From contig DAOTTU010000038.1 in the NCBI GenBank assembly GCA_034437655.1, positions 1 through 64,000 on the forward strand: a stretch of 64,000 nucleotides of DNA, in the 5' to 3' direction. The stretch's first letter is position 1; every line of letters starts with the position of its first letter. This DNA is from J027 sp034437655 (GTDB lineage: Bacteria; Chloroflexota; Anaerolineae; Aggregatilineales; J027). Positions 26,899-35,063 of this stretch are shown here, piece by piece. The notes under the pieces are model-generated. The model saw only the letters and a list, made by a program, of their open reading frames with translations. It did no database searches and had not been told where the DNA came from. A program made the position numbers and the translations under genes.

Positions 26899-28788
26899 AT
26901 GACCGTACTTGATTGGACGTCCGGCGTTCACCATGATGGGTCGGCTTTACACGTCAGCAATTTGTATCCGACACTGGAAGAAACGGTAACAGTCCGGCTA
27001 CGGGTACCCCGTACGGCACCGGTTGAAACGGTGCGGCTGCGACTTATTACCGATGGTGAACAACACCATGCGCCTATGACTCTGGAAGGCGATACTGCTG
27101 ACAGTGATTTTGTCTGGTACCGGGGTGATGTGTTTATGCGCAATCCACGTATGAACTATCGCTTTGAACTGCGGACAGAGAACGGCGTGTGGTATTTCAC
27201 CGGGCTTGGCATGACGCGCATTGAACTCCCCGACCTCTACAGCTTCAAGCTGATTGCGGACTATCATCCCCCGGCGTGGGTGTTTGACAGCGTGTTCTAT
27301 CAGATTTTCCCGGAACGCTTTTACAATGGCGATCCGTCGCTGAACCCAGAACCCGGCGTTGAAATCAACGATCCACCTGGCAGTGATTTCATCACCCAGT
27401 TGCGAGACTGGGATACTGACGCACCATTACCGTGGTCAGAAGGTGGTATGCTCGACTTCTTCGGCGGTGACATCCCCGGTATCACCGCAAAGCTGGACTA
27501 TTTGCAGGATTTAGGCGTCAATGCGCTGTATCTAAATCCCATTTTCACCAGCCCCAGCAACCACAAGTACAACATCAACGATTTCTATAATGTTGACCCG
27601 CATTTTGGTGGCAATGAGGCCCTCATCGTCTTGCGCGAAGCGCTGGATAAGATCGACTTTAAGCTGGTGCTGGACGTCACGCCGAACCACACAGGTGACC
27701 AGCATCCGTGGTTTGTGCAGGCACAGGCTGACGCTGAAGGTGAAACCGCCGTTTATTACACCTTCTACGAGCATCCTTACAACTATGAATCATGGTTGGG
27801 GATTCCGACGCTGCCCAAGCTCAATTATGCCAGTGAAGCCGTTCGAAAGGTGATGATCGACGGCGAACATTCCGTGATTCGCCACTGGCTACGACCACCG
27901 TATCGGATTGATGGCTGGCGGTTGGATGTCTGGAATATGACCGGACGACAGGCGGCCCACGATAGTAATCACTGGATTGGCAAGGCTTTGCAACAGGTTT
28001 CACTGGAAGAAAACCCGGATGCTTATATATTCGGTGAAAGTTTCTTTGACGCGCTGGAAAATCTTCAAGGCGACCAGCTTGACGCCGTGATGAATTATCG
28101 GGGGTTTGCAAACCCGGTCTGGCGCTGGTTGGGGGGGCACGTTGTCGATCAGCCACCATTGGGCCCACGCACCGCTTATTTCCGCGCCGAAGATACCGTA
28201 CACCAGATGCAACACTACCTCGGCAGCATTCCGTGGGTGATTGCGCGCCAGCAGTTCAACCTGCTCGACAGTCACGACAGCCAGCGGATACTTGGTGCGT
28301 TTGATGGCGACAAAGCACTGGTGCGTGTAGCTGTAGCGTTGCTCTTTACGTTTCCGGGGGTGCCGTGCATTTACTATGGGGATGAAATCGGCATGTCAGG
28401 CTCGCAAGAGAAGGAGTCACACCGCTACCCGATGCCGTGGGATGAGTCGAAGTGGGACATGCAAACACGTGATTACTTCAAGCAATTGATCCACCTGCGC
28501 CGCAACGCCGATGCACTCATCAATGGAGGGGTTCAATTCTTACATGCTGACGGAGATCTACTTGCCTTTCAACGGCACAGTGAAACCGACCGTCTGCTGA
28601 TTGTGACCTATCGTGGACCCGCGACCGAGGAACAGGTGCAAATCCCCATCTGGCACGGCGGACTTGCTGACAGCACGACACTCAAAGATGTTTTGAGTGG
28701 GCAACAATTCACCGTCAGTGATCAACAACTGACGTTTGATGGCTTGGCGCATGGAGCCGTCTACATTCTCAAAGCAACTTCGTCGTAA
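26899..28788 (+). CDS. GH13 alpha-glucosidase / neopullulanase-type enzyme
   Basis: 629 residues. ATG 26899 has AAGGAGA 7 bases upstream; the longer ORF from 26710 would overlap the glycosyltransferase. The N-terminal 120 residues form a beta-rich domain as in neopullulanase/MalZ-type enzymes, then the (beta/alpha)8 barrel with FYQIFPERFYNGD near residue 133, nucleophile Asp in GWRLDVWN near residue 340, acid/base Glu in IFGESFFD near residue 378 and third Asp in LLDSHDSQR near residue 458. It has no signal peptide, so it should break down maltodextrin or storage glucan inside the cell. Confidence 0.88.
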   Translation: MTVLDWTSGVHHDGSALHVSNLYPTLEETVTVRLRVPRTAPVETVRLRLITDGEQHHAPMTLEGDTADSDFVWYRGDVFMRNPRMNYRFELRTENGVWYFTGLGMTRIELPDLYSFKLIADYHPPAWVFDSVFYQIFPERFYNGDPSLNPEPGVEINDPPGSDFITQLRDWDTDAPLPWSEGGMLDFFGGDIPGITAKLDYLQDLGVNALYLNPIFTSPSNHKYNINDFYNVDPHFGGNEALIVLREALDKIDFKLVLDVTPNHTGDQHPWFVQAQADAEGETAVYYTFYEHPYNYESWLGIPTLPKLNYASEAVRKVMIDGEHSVIRHWLRPPYRIDGWRLDVWNMTGRQAAHDSNHWIGKALQQVSLEENPDAYIFGESFFDALENLQGDQLDAVMNYRGFANPVWRWLGGHVVDQPPLGPRTAYFRAEDTVHQMQHYLGSIPWVIARQQFNLLDSHDSQRILGAFDGDKALVRVAVALLFTFPGVPCIYYGDEIGMSGSQEKESHRYPMPWDESKWDMQTRDYFKQLIHLRRNADALINGGVQFLHADGDLLAFQRHSETDRLLIVTYRGPATEEQVQIPIWHGGLADSTTLKDVLSGQQFTVSDQQLTFDGLAHGAVYILKATSS

Positions 28789-28793
28789 CGCTT

Positions 28794-29333
28794 TTAGCCC
28801 GTTCCTGCCTCAATCATATATTGCACCATTTGTTGCCCGCTGATGATCCCCTCATGGCGGGCGACGATTTCACCATCCGGGCTGATGAAGATGCTGGTGG
28901 GGTAGCTGTTGACGTTGTACTGCCGCTGTAGCTCACGGTTGGGGTCCATTACGATGGGGAACGAAAGCTGATGTTCTTCAACAAAGGGCACTACCAGTGA
29001 GGCCGGCTCAGAGACGTTGATAGCCAGCACTTCAAAGCCCTGATCTTTATAAACGTCATATACTGCTTCGATAGTCGGCATTTCAGCGCGGCAGGGCGGG
29101 CACCATGTCGCCCAAAAATTGAGCATCACCACCTGGCCATGGTAATCTTCGAGGTTGATCGGTGCATCAGAAATCTGGTTGGCACGGAAGCTCTGGGCAG
29201 TATTGGTAGTGGGGCTACTGTCATCGCTAGCCACAATAACAAGTACCAGCACGCCAATCAACACCACGCTGATGGCCACCAGTATTCCGAGTTGATAAAT
29301 GGGTTTCAGGGGTGCGCGTTGTTCGTGGGACAT
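28794..29333 (-). CDS. TlpA/ResA-like membrane-anchored thioredoxin
   Basis: 179 residues from ATG 29333; a GTG start at 29363 would add ten residues but has no ribosome site, whereas AGAGG lies about 12 bases before the ATG. One N-terminal helix (about residues 14-36), then a thioredoxin fold with the active site NFWATWCPPCRAEMP near residue 74 and the cis-Pro loop SYPTSIFISPDG near residue 145. The domain faces outward and probably handles disulfides, for example of c-type cytochromes or exported proteins. Its stop is 5 bases from that of the convergent GH13 gene. Confidence 0.85.
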   Translation of the reverse strand: MSHEQRAPLKPIYQLGILVAISVVLIGVLVLVIVASDDSSPTTNTAQSFRANQISDAPINLEDYHGQVVMLNFWATWCPPCRAEMPTIEAVYDVYKDQGFEVLAINVSEPASLVVPFVEEHQLSFPIVMDPNRELQRQYNVNSYPTSIFISPDGEIVARHEGIISGQQMVQYMIEAGTG

Positions 29334-29490
29334 AAAAAGTCCGCCTCTATCATCTGTTTTCACAATTCATTATGCCCGACTTCATCATTTCTGAGCAGGC
29401 AACGCAGCAGATTATTACACCAACGCGATGAGAAAATGCCATTTGTCATGGAGATGGCATGACAAACCGCATGGATAACTGGTCGGTGCT

Positions 29491-30414
29491 TTAAGAAGCG
29501 TCGGCTTCGTCCCAGAGCGGCGGTGCATATTCAAGCGGCACTACCCTTTTCTCCAGAAATGGCAACAGTTCTTCTAAAAATGCTGTTGGGTTGTCAAACA
29601 TCGCGAGGTGTCCAGCCTGTGGGATTGTGGCGAGGCAACAGTTGGGCATCAGGTTACAGATTTCGCGGGCACGTTCGACCGGGTGCAGCACATCGTTTTC
29701 GCCGAGGATTTGCAGCGTAGGTTGCTGGACCTTTTCAAGCTGGCTTTGCAGGTCATGAAACAGGAATACATAGCGTAACTGCTGCTCAATCCCGGTTTTT
29801 TGCGTACGCGAGAGATAGGCTTCCATGTCGGGGTTATAATGCGCCGGGTCGTAGGGTACGCGCCAGATTCGCATCAGATGCCGCATAGCATGGCGCTGTA
29901 AGCGACGAGGCGCAAAGCGGTCCAAAAACAGCCCGAACCCGGGAATGGTGAACGGTGAAAGCGCGAGTACGGCTATGGGGTGCATGTCAAACGCTAGCAT
30001 AACGTTCTTGAGTGGGCCGCGTGGGATTGGGACATCATACAATATGACTTTGCTGACCAGATGCGGGTAGTTGATCGCCAGATTGGCGCTGATGACCCCG
30101 CCCAACGAATGCCCCAGCAACATCACCGGGCCCCGACAGACCGCTTGCAAAAACTGGGCGTAGATGCGCAGTTGGCGTTGCACGCTGTACCCCACCACCG
30201 GGCACGAGCTGTCGCCATGACCGAGCAGGTCAAATGCAATTACATGATAGCGATCTACCAGGTGTGGCAAGAGCGTTCGCCAGAAATACGCGCTGGTTTC
30301 CGCTAAACCGTGAATGAGGACGAGTGTGGGGCCCAGTTCATTGCCACAGGTACGATACGCAATAGTTTCATTTTCGATGGCGATATGTTGCAAAGGCGGA
30401 TCAAGCGTATTCAT
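29491..30414 (-). CDS. Alpha/beta hydrolase
   Basis: 307 residues. The fold is complete: LVLIHGLAETSAYFW near residue 31 (oxyanion), VIAFDLLGHGDS near residue 58, nucleophile elbow LLGHSLGGV near residue 98, acid in LGENDVLHP near residue 237 and His in AGHLAMF near residue 266. No signal peptide. Substrate unknown; the BchO, haloalkane-dehalogenase and esterase groups share this pattern. Confidence 0.82.
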   Translation of the reverse strand: MNTLDPPLQHIAIENETIAYRTCGNELGPTLVLIHGLAETSAYFWRTLLPHLVDRYHVIAFDLLGHGDSSCPVVGYSVQRQLRIYAQFLQAVCRGPVMLLGHSLGGVISANLAINYPHLVSKVILYDVPIPRGPLKNVMLAFDMHPIAVLALSPFTIPGFGLFLDRFAPRRLQRHAMRHLMRIWRVPYDPAHYNPDMEAYLSRTQKTGIEQQLRYVFLFHDLQSQLEKVQQPTLQILGENDVLHPVERAREICNLMPNCCLATIPQAGHLAMFDNPTAFLEELLPFLEKRVVPLEYAPPLWDEADAS

Positions 30415-30513
30415 ACCGTGTTTCCGTTCAGGCGCTCAGTGATTTCAGGTGTAGTGTCACAACTCTCTGGTGCTTCAAGTTATACCAGCAAATCACTCGA
30501 AACACAAAACGTT

Positions 30514-32322
30514 TTAGGTCAACATACGCTGGCGGGCGTTCAATCTGGCATATAAGCCATCACGTTCAAGTAAGTCGGTGTGGGTGCCGATTTCAACGAT
30601 CCGCCCCTTGTCCATAACAACGATACGATCCGCTTTTTGGATAGTAGAGAGGCGATGTGCGACAACAAAGGTTGTCCGGTTTTGCATGAGCCGTTCAAGT
30701 GCCTGTTGAATCGCTGCTTCGGAGGCCGAGTCCAGCGCAGAGGTTGCCTCGTCCAACACCAACACCCGTGGGTTACGGATCAATGCCCGCGCAATCGCTA
30801 GCCGTTGCCGTTGCCCGCCCGAAAGCCGTGCGCCGTTTTCGCCGACAAGGGTGTCAATCCCGTTCGGTAAGGCTTCTACAAAATCGAGGGCGCTGGCATC
30901 TTGCAGGCTCTGGCGGAGTGTGCTGCCATCGACATGATCTGGCCCATAGAGGATATTGTCGCGGATGGTGCCTTCAAACAACACGGTTTCTTGTGGCACA
31001 ACCGACAAATGCCGCCGATAGGTGCGCAGGTCAAGGGCACTCATCGGCTTGGCGTCAAGCCTGATCTGCCCTTCTGACGGGCGCACAAAACCGATGATCA
31101 GATTCAACACGGTCGATTTTCCCGCACCAGACGGACCCACAAAGGCAATCGTTTCGTCGGGGTGGACCTCTAGCGAGAAATTGCGAATGGCGTGTTCATC
31201 ACTGTCCGGGTAACGGAAGCTAACATTTTCAAAGACGAAGTGCCCACGCACACTTTGCACCGGGGTTTTGCTCTGATTGTGTTCAAGGTCGGGGCTTTCC
31301 AGCACTTCAGCGATGGAATGGATTGATTCAAAGCCCTTCGCGATTTCTGGCAGAATTGTGGTGATCTGTACGACGGAATTGGTCAAATTACGGAAAAACC
31401 CGGTCAACATGACGATTTCACCGACACTGATGTCGATGAGCCCTGTGTAGGACGAATATACCGCAAACCCGAGGCACAACACCTCAAAAAGATTGAACGA
31501 CACCCACGCCGACGCCCCGAACAGCGCGTTGATCATGTCCAATCTTCGCCCGGTTTGCCGCACACGGTCCAGCTTTTCGCCAACCCGTTCTAGCTCGTTG
31601 TCCTCGACCCCATGCGCGCGTGTGACAGGGATGAGCCGCAGCATTTCCACCAGCCGTGCCGACATGCCCTGCACCTCTTGTCGGAATACGCGGTTGCGGG
31701 TTTCAATGGGTGTGCTTAACCCTTTGCCGAGCGCCACGGAAATCGGGATCGTGAGCAGAAAAAACAACAAGAACTCTGGCACCCGTGCCCCCGTGACGCC
31801 AATCGCGAAAATCAGCGTAATCACGGCCCCGGGGATGGCTTGAAATGACTGCATGGTAACGATTTGCAGGACTTCCACGTCGCGCAGTAGTTTGGTCTGC
31901 AAAGAGCCAATGCTATTGCGGCTGTAGAAGTCCATCGACAACTGTTGGAAGCGCAAAGCCAGCGCAGCCCGCAACCGGACTTCCATGTTGCGTGTCGCGG
32001 TACTCAACACATGCGCGAACATATAGTTGGTAGGGATGTTCTGCACAAAGACAAAGGTCAGAACACCCATATAGAACCAGAATTCACCGAGCGAATGGTC
32101 GTCCGGACTGGCTGCAATATCAATGACTTCGGCCATCAAAAACGGCATTGCCCATACACCGCTGTGTTTGATGATGAAATAGAACACAGCCAGCACCATG
32201 TTCTGCCAATCGCCCTTATAGATGTGCAACAACGTCACCAGCGGGCGGCGGCCTTTGTAACGCCAGTCAAGCAGGGCGTGCGTGGCCGTGTCGGTGCTGA
32301 TGCTGGTGGGGGAAGGTGCCAT
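30514..32322 (-). CDS. ABC exporter half-transporter (MsbA/MDR-like)
   Basis: 602 residues: six-helix membrane domain in the first 320 residues and a nucleotide-binding domain after it, with Walker A VGPSGAGKST near residue 400, signature LSGGQRQRLA near residue 500, Walker B VLVLDEATSALD and a switch His in VVAHRLSTI near residue 555. A half-transporter of this layout works as a dimer to export lipids or drugs. No partner lies next to it, so a homodimer is likely. Substrate unknown. Confidence 0.88.
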   Translation of the reverse strand: MAPSPTSISTDTATHALLDWRYKGRRPLVTLLHIYKGDWQNMVLAVFYFIIKHSGVWAMPFLMAEVIDIAASPDDHSLGEFWFYMGVLTFVFVQNIPTNYMFAHVLSTATRNMEVRLRAALALRFQQLSMDFYSRNSIGSLQTKLLRDVEVLQIVTMQSFQAIPGAVITLIFAIGVTGARVPEFLLFFLLTIPISVALGKGLSTPIETRNRVFRQEVQGMSARLVEMLRLIPVTRAHGVEDNELERVGEKLDRVRQTGRRLDMINALFGASAWVSFNLFEVLCLGFAVYSSYTGLIDISVGEIVMLTGFFRNLTNSVVQITTILPEIAKGFESIHSIAEVLESPDLEHNQSKTPVQSVRGHFVFENVSFRYPDSDEHAIRNFSLEVHPDETIAFVGPSGAGKSTVLNLIIGFVRPSEGQIRLDAKPMSALDLRTYRRHLSVVPQETVLFEGTIRDNILYGPDHVDGSTLRQSLQDASALDFVEALPNGIDTLVGENGARLSGGQRQRLAIARALIRNPRVLVLDEATSALDSASEAAIQQALERLMQNRTTFVVAHRLSTIQKADRIVVMDKGRIVEIGTHTDLLERDGLYARLNARQRMLT

Positions 32323-32672
32323 GTTGCTTAATGATTATCCTACCGGGTTTAAGTTACTGCATATTTGAACATACACACGGAAAGTAGTCAAAGCCAGTTG
32401 CCTATGGTATTTTCAAAAAGCACCGACAATTTTGAACCACCGCAGCAACTTGGTGCCGTAATGAGAATCAAGTGATAGGTCAAACGATTCAGATGTCACA
32501 GCAACGCTACACCCCGGTACAATTCGTGTTTCGGTCGGACTGGCTTCCAATTTCGCAGATGTGTTTGCTTTGATGGCCTTTCAGGAAGATTTTTTGAATA
32601 AGCCCGCCAGCGCCGCCAATCTGCGACCCATCGGTGTGCGCCATATGGTTGATACAGTCTAAAGAGGGTAGT
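32323..32672. other. Divergent intergenic region, nothing further identified
   Basis: About 350 bases between the divergent ABC exporter and SulP genes. It must hold both promoters. I see no gene, repeat or convincing hairpin in it. Confidence 0.5.
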
Positions 32673-34322
32673 GTGCCGCGACGCGCATTCGAACGTTGGC
32701 AAGATGACCTGATAGCAGGGCTTTCGGGGGCGGTGGCTGGTGCGCCGCAAGCGATGGGCTTTGCGTTGATCGCTGGCGTTAATCCAGTCTATGGATTGTA
32801 CACGGCGGTTGTTTCTACCATTGTGGGGGCACTCGCTGGTAGCTCGACGTATATGACCATTGGCCCAACCAATGCGTTGGCACTTGTGGCTGCGAGTTCG
32901 TTGTCTGGCTTTGATGGGGCTGCTGAGGTTGAGCGCCTGTTTATGCTGACAGTGCTTGTTGGCGTGTTTTTGACGGCGTTTGGGGTGTTGCGGCTGGGTG
33001 TGTTGACACGCTTTGTCTCCAATGCCGTAATGACGGGCTTTATCAGTGGGGCGGCGCTGCTAATCATCTTTGGGCAGGTGCAAAACCTCAATGGCTATAA
33101 CGCGGATGGTTCCACAGCGCTGCTCCGGTTTGGTGATTGGCTGCTTAACCTGCATCGTACCGACCCGGAAACGTTGCTTGTCGGACTGGGGGCAATGGCC
33201 ACCATCTACCTGATGAAGCGCACCCGCCTCAAAAATATGGCTACAGTTTCCGCAATTGTTCTCGCCAGTGCTGTGACACTGCTATTCGGCTGGCAATCCG
33301 TCTCACTGGTACAGGATATTTCAGACGTGCCACGCGGCCTACCAACCCCTATTCTTCCAGACATTACTCTTGCACCCGAACTGGCAAATGCGGCGCTGGC
33401 AATAGCGGTTGTTGGTGCTGTACAGAGTGCAGCCCTGACCAGGAGCATCACAGAACCAGATAACAACAGCGTTGACATCTCGCGTGATTTCGTTGGTATG
33501 GGGTTGGGCAACCTCGCCGGTGGAATATTGCAGGGGATGCCCGCCTGTGGATCGTTGTCACGTACAGCAGTCAACATTCAGAGTGGGGCGCATTCACGCT
33601 TGGCGAATGTTTATGCCGGGATAATGATTGCTGTGTTTCTGCTGGCACTTGGCCCGCTCGTGGAACAAGTGACGCTGGCTGCACTTGGCGCGCAGTTAAT
33701 CCTCGCTGCCCTCAGCCTGATTCAACCAGCACAGATTTGGCTTGTTTGGAGCGTCAATTGGCCGGCCCGGCTGGCAATGGTGACGACGTTTGTGGCAACG
33801 CTTGTTCTGCCGCTGGAAAATAGTATTTACATCGGGGTAGTGCTTTCATTATTGCTCTATGTCTACACCTCAGCCGACCATCTGCATATTGAACACCTCG
33901 AACAACGCAACGGGCGCTATCATCGCATTGAAAAACTACCCGATACCTTGCCAGACAACGCCGTGACGATTATCGGTGTACATGGACACCTATATTTTGC
34001 CGCGATGCGTAAGTTAGAGGAAGCGTTACCCAATCCCCGTCGCAGCCATAACAGTATTGTTATTTTGCGGTTGCATGCCAATGACTACCTCGGCAGCACG
34101 GGCATTCGTTTTCTGCAACAGTATAACGATGATTTGCAGGCGAATGGTGGGCGATTGCTGTTGTCAGGGCTAACTCCCGCGATTCTTGCAGAGCTAGAGC
34201 GCACCCATGCCATCGACGATTTTGGGCGTAAGAATTTGTTTTTAGGGACCAATATTTACTTTGAGTCTACCGAAAAAGCGTACCAGCGCGCCCAACGCCT
34301 GCTGAAAAATGACGCCACATAG
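32673..34322 (+). CDS. SulP-family anion transporter with C-terminal STAS domain
   Basis: 549 residues. GTG 32673 is chosen because AAAGAGGG lies 5 bases upstream and the protein then begins MPRRAFERWQDDLIAGLSGA, the usual SulP start; a GTG at 32634 is the alternative. The transmembrane part has the family motif region PQAMGFALIAGVNPVYGLYT near residue 30 and about 10-12 helices; from about residue 430 there is a STAS domain (NDYLGSTGIRFLQQYNDDL). SulP proteins move sulfate, bicarbonate or other anions; bicarbonate uptake is conceivable here, but the sequence does not decide. Confidence 0.88.
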   Translation: MPRRAFERWQDDLIAGLSGAVAGAPQAMGFALIAGVNPVYGLYTAVVSTIVGALAGSSTYMTIGPTNALALVAASSLSGFDGAAEVERLFMLTVLVGVFLTAFGVLRLGVLTRFVSNAVMTGFISGAALLIIFGQVQNLNGYNADGSTALLRFGDWLLNLHRTDPETLLVGLGAMATIYLMKRTRLKNMATVSAIVLASAVTLLFGWQSVSLVQDISDVPRGLPTPILPDITLAPELANAALAIAVVGAVQSAALTRSITEPDNNSVDISRDFVGMGLGNLAGGILQGMPACGSLSRTAVNIQSGAHSRLANVYAGIMIAVFLLALGPLVEQVTLAALGAQLILAALSLIQPAQIWLVWSVNWPARLAMVTTFVATLVLPLENSIYIGVVLSLLLYVYTSADHLHIEHLEQRNGRYHRIEKLPDTLPDNAVTIIGVHGHLYFAAMRKLEEALPNPRRSHNSIVILRLHANDYLGSTGIRFLQQYNDDLQANGGRLLLSGLTPAILAELERTHAIDDFGRKNLFLGTNIYFESTEKAYQRAQRLLKNDAT

Positions 34323-34393
34323 CGCACCGAGCTAATTTCTGCTAGCGATTTGACGCGCTCATTTTTGATTTTGTATCAAGTACACAAAGTTGC

Positions 34394-34422
34394 TTGATTC
34401 CTGGTACGGGCTAGCTTATTGT
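34394..34422 (+). promoter_or_regulatory. Candidate sigma-70-type promoter for the ilv leader
   Basis: TTGATT (34394-34399), a 17-base spacer and TATTGT (34417-34422). Transcription would start about 35-40 bases before the leader-peptide ATG at 34467. The hexamers are only partial matches. Confidence 0.4.
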
Positions 34423-34466
34423 GAAACCACATTCGCAAAACCTTAAATTGAATCAAAAGCCAAACT

Positions 34467-34592
34467 ATGTTCGCTCTGATTACTGTACTTGACCTTATTA
34501 TCGTCATTAACAGCCTCCTTCTCGTCGTACTTGTAGTACTTGCGAGTGAGGAGAACTGCGCTTCAGGCTGCACGGTAATGGTTGAGGGATAA
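34467..34592 (+). CDS. Leu/Val/Ile-rich leader peptide of the branched-chain amino acid operon
   Basis: A 41-codon ORF. Codons 4-25 encode Leu, Ile, Val, Leu, Leu, Ile, Ile, Val, Ile, Leu, Leu, Leu, Val, Val, Leu, Val, Val, Leu with only Thr, Asp, Asn and Ser between them: 18 of 22 codons specify the three branched-chain amino acids. The second half is polar. Such a peptide just ahead of a terminator and an acetolactate synthase gene is the layout of ribosome-mediated attenuation, as in E. coli ivbL-ilvBN and ilvL-ilvGMEDA. The ribosome site is weak, as often in leaders. Part of the codon run lies in a hairpin at 34515-34553. Confidence 0.78.
   Translation: MFALITVLDLIIVINSLLLVVLVVLASEENCASGCTVMVEG
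34515..34553 (+). promoter_or_regulatory. Pause-type hairpin inside the leader ORF
   Basis: 34515-34519, 34521-34524 and 34527-34530 pair with 34549-34553, 34543-34546 and 34536-34539, with a 5-base loop and two small internal loops. It covers leader codons 17-29. A ribosome stalled on the Leu/Val run would open it, the behaviour expected of the 1:2 stem in an attenuator. I could not find by eye an antiterminator pairing with the terminator arm. Confidence 0.5.
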
Positions 34593-34626
34593 CGACCCAG
34601 AGCAACCACCACGAACGAAACCAACG

Positions 34627-34662
34627 GCCGCTTGGAGTGCAAAACTCCAGGCGGCTTTTTCG
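34627..34662 (+). terminator. Attenuator terminator downstream of the leader peptide
   Basis: A 12-base-pair stem (34627-34638 with 34644-34655, one G-T pair), loop GCAAA, then TTTTT. It begins 35 bases after the leader stop codon, as expected of an attenuator. Confidence 0.85.
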
Positions 34663-34728
34663 TTTCATGGCCAGATTCAATAACATCCGAATGATTTAAT
34701 AACTATCTGACGAAAGGAACTACCCATC

Positions 34729-34911
34729 ATGTCAACGTACAAAGCCTCACCACTGCCAGACCAGGATATGCATAGCCCCTGGACCGATGCCTTCCAGAGT
34801 AGCCCTGTTCATCAAGGTGGCACTTACCATGAACGCGCCCATGAACAGGACGAACAACAAGCACCGACCCACGATGCAATTGAAATGTTCTATGAAGACG
34901 ACCGACGCTAA
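34729..34911 (+). CDS. 60-residue hydrophilic protein of unknown function
   Basis: The ORF has a good ribosome site (AAAGGA about 10 bases upstream). The product starts MSTYKASPLPDQDMHSPWTD and is rich in Asp, Glu, His and Gln with no helix or signal. The end of the gene overlaps a terminator at 34896-34935. It sits between the attenuator and ilvB, so if the attenuator works it is the first gene under its control. I do not recognise it. Confidence 0.5.
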   Translation: MSTYKASPLPDQDMHSPWTDAFQSSPVHQGGTYHERAHEQDEQQAPTHDAIEMFYEDDRR

Positions 34912-34935
34912 TTTGTTGGCCGTCTTTTTATTTTG
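34896..34935 (+). terminator. Terminator overlapping the end of the 60-residue gene
   Basis: 34896-34906 pairs with 34915-34925 (one mismatch, two G-T pairs), 8-base loop, then a T-rich tract (TTTTATTTTG). It lies between the attenuator and ilvB, so ilvB may have a second promoter in 34936-35063. Confidence 0.6.
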
Positions 34936-35063
34936 GCGCGGTACAGGAATATTAAGACACGCCAGTCTTATACCGATAACGTTGCAGCACAGTTTTAAAG
35001 CGTAGTTGTACTTTGATCATCATTATTTTGTAAACGTATTCAAATTTCAGGAGTGTAATAACG

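Noticed and set aside
32496..32750. 84-residue minus-strand ORF over the SulP start
   Set aside because: It overlaps a certain gene, is very rich in Arg, and has no supporting signals.
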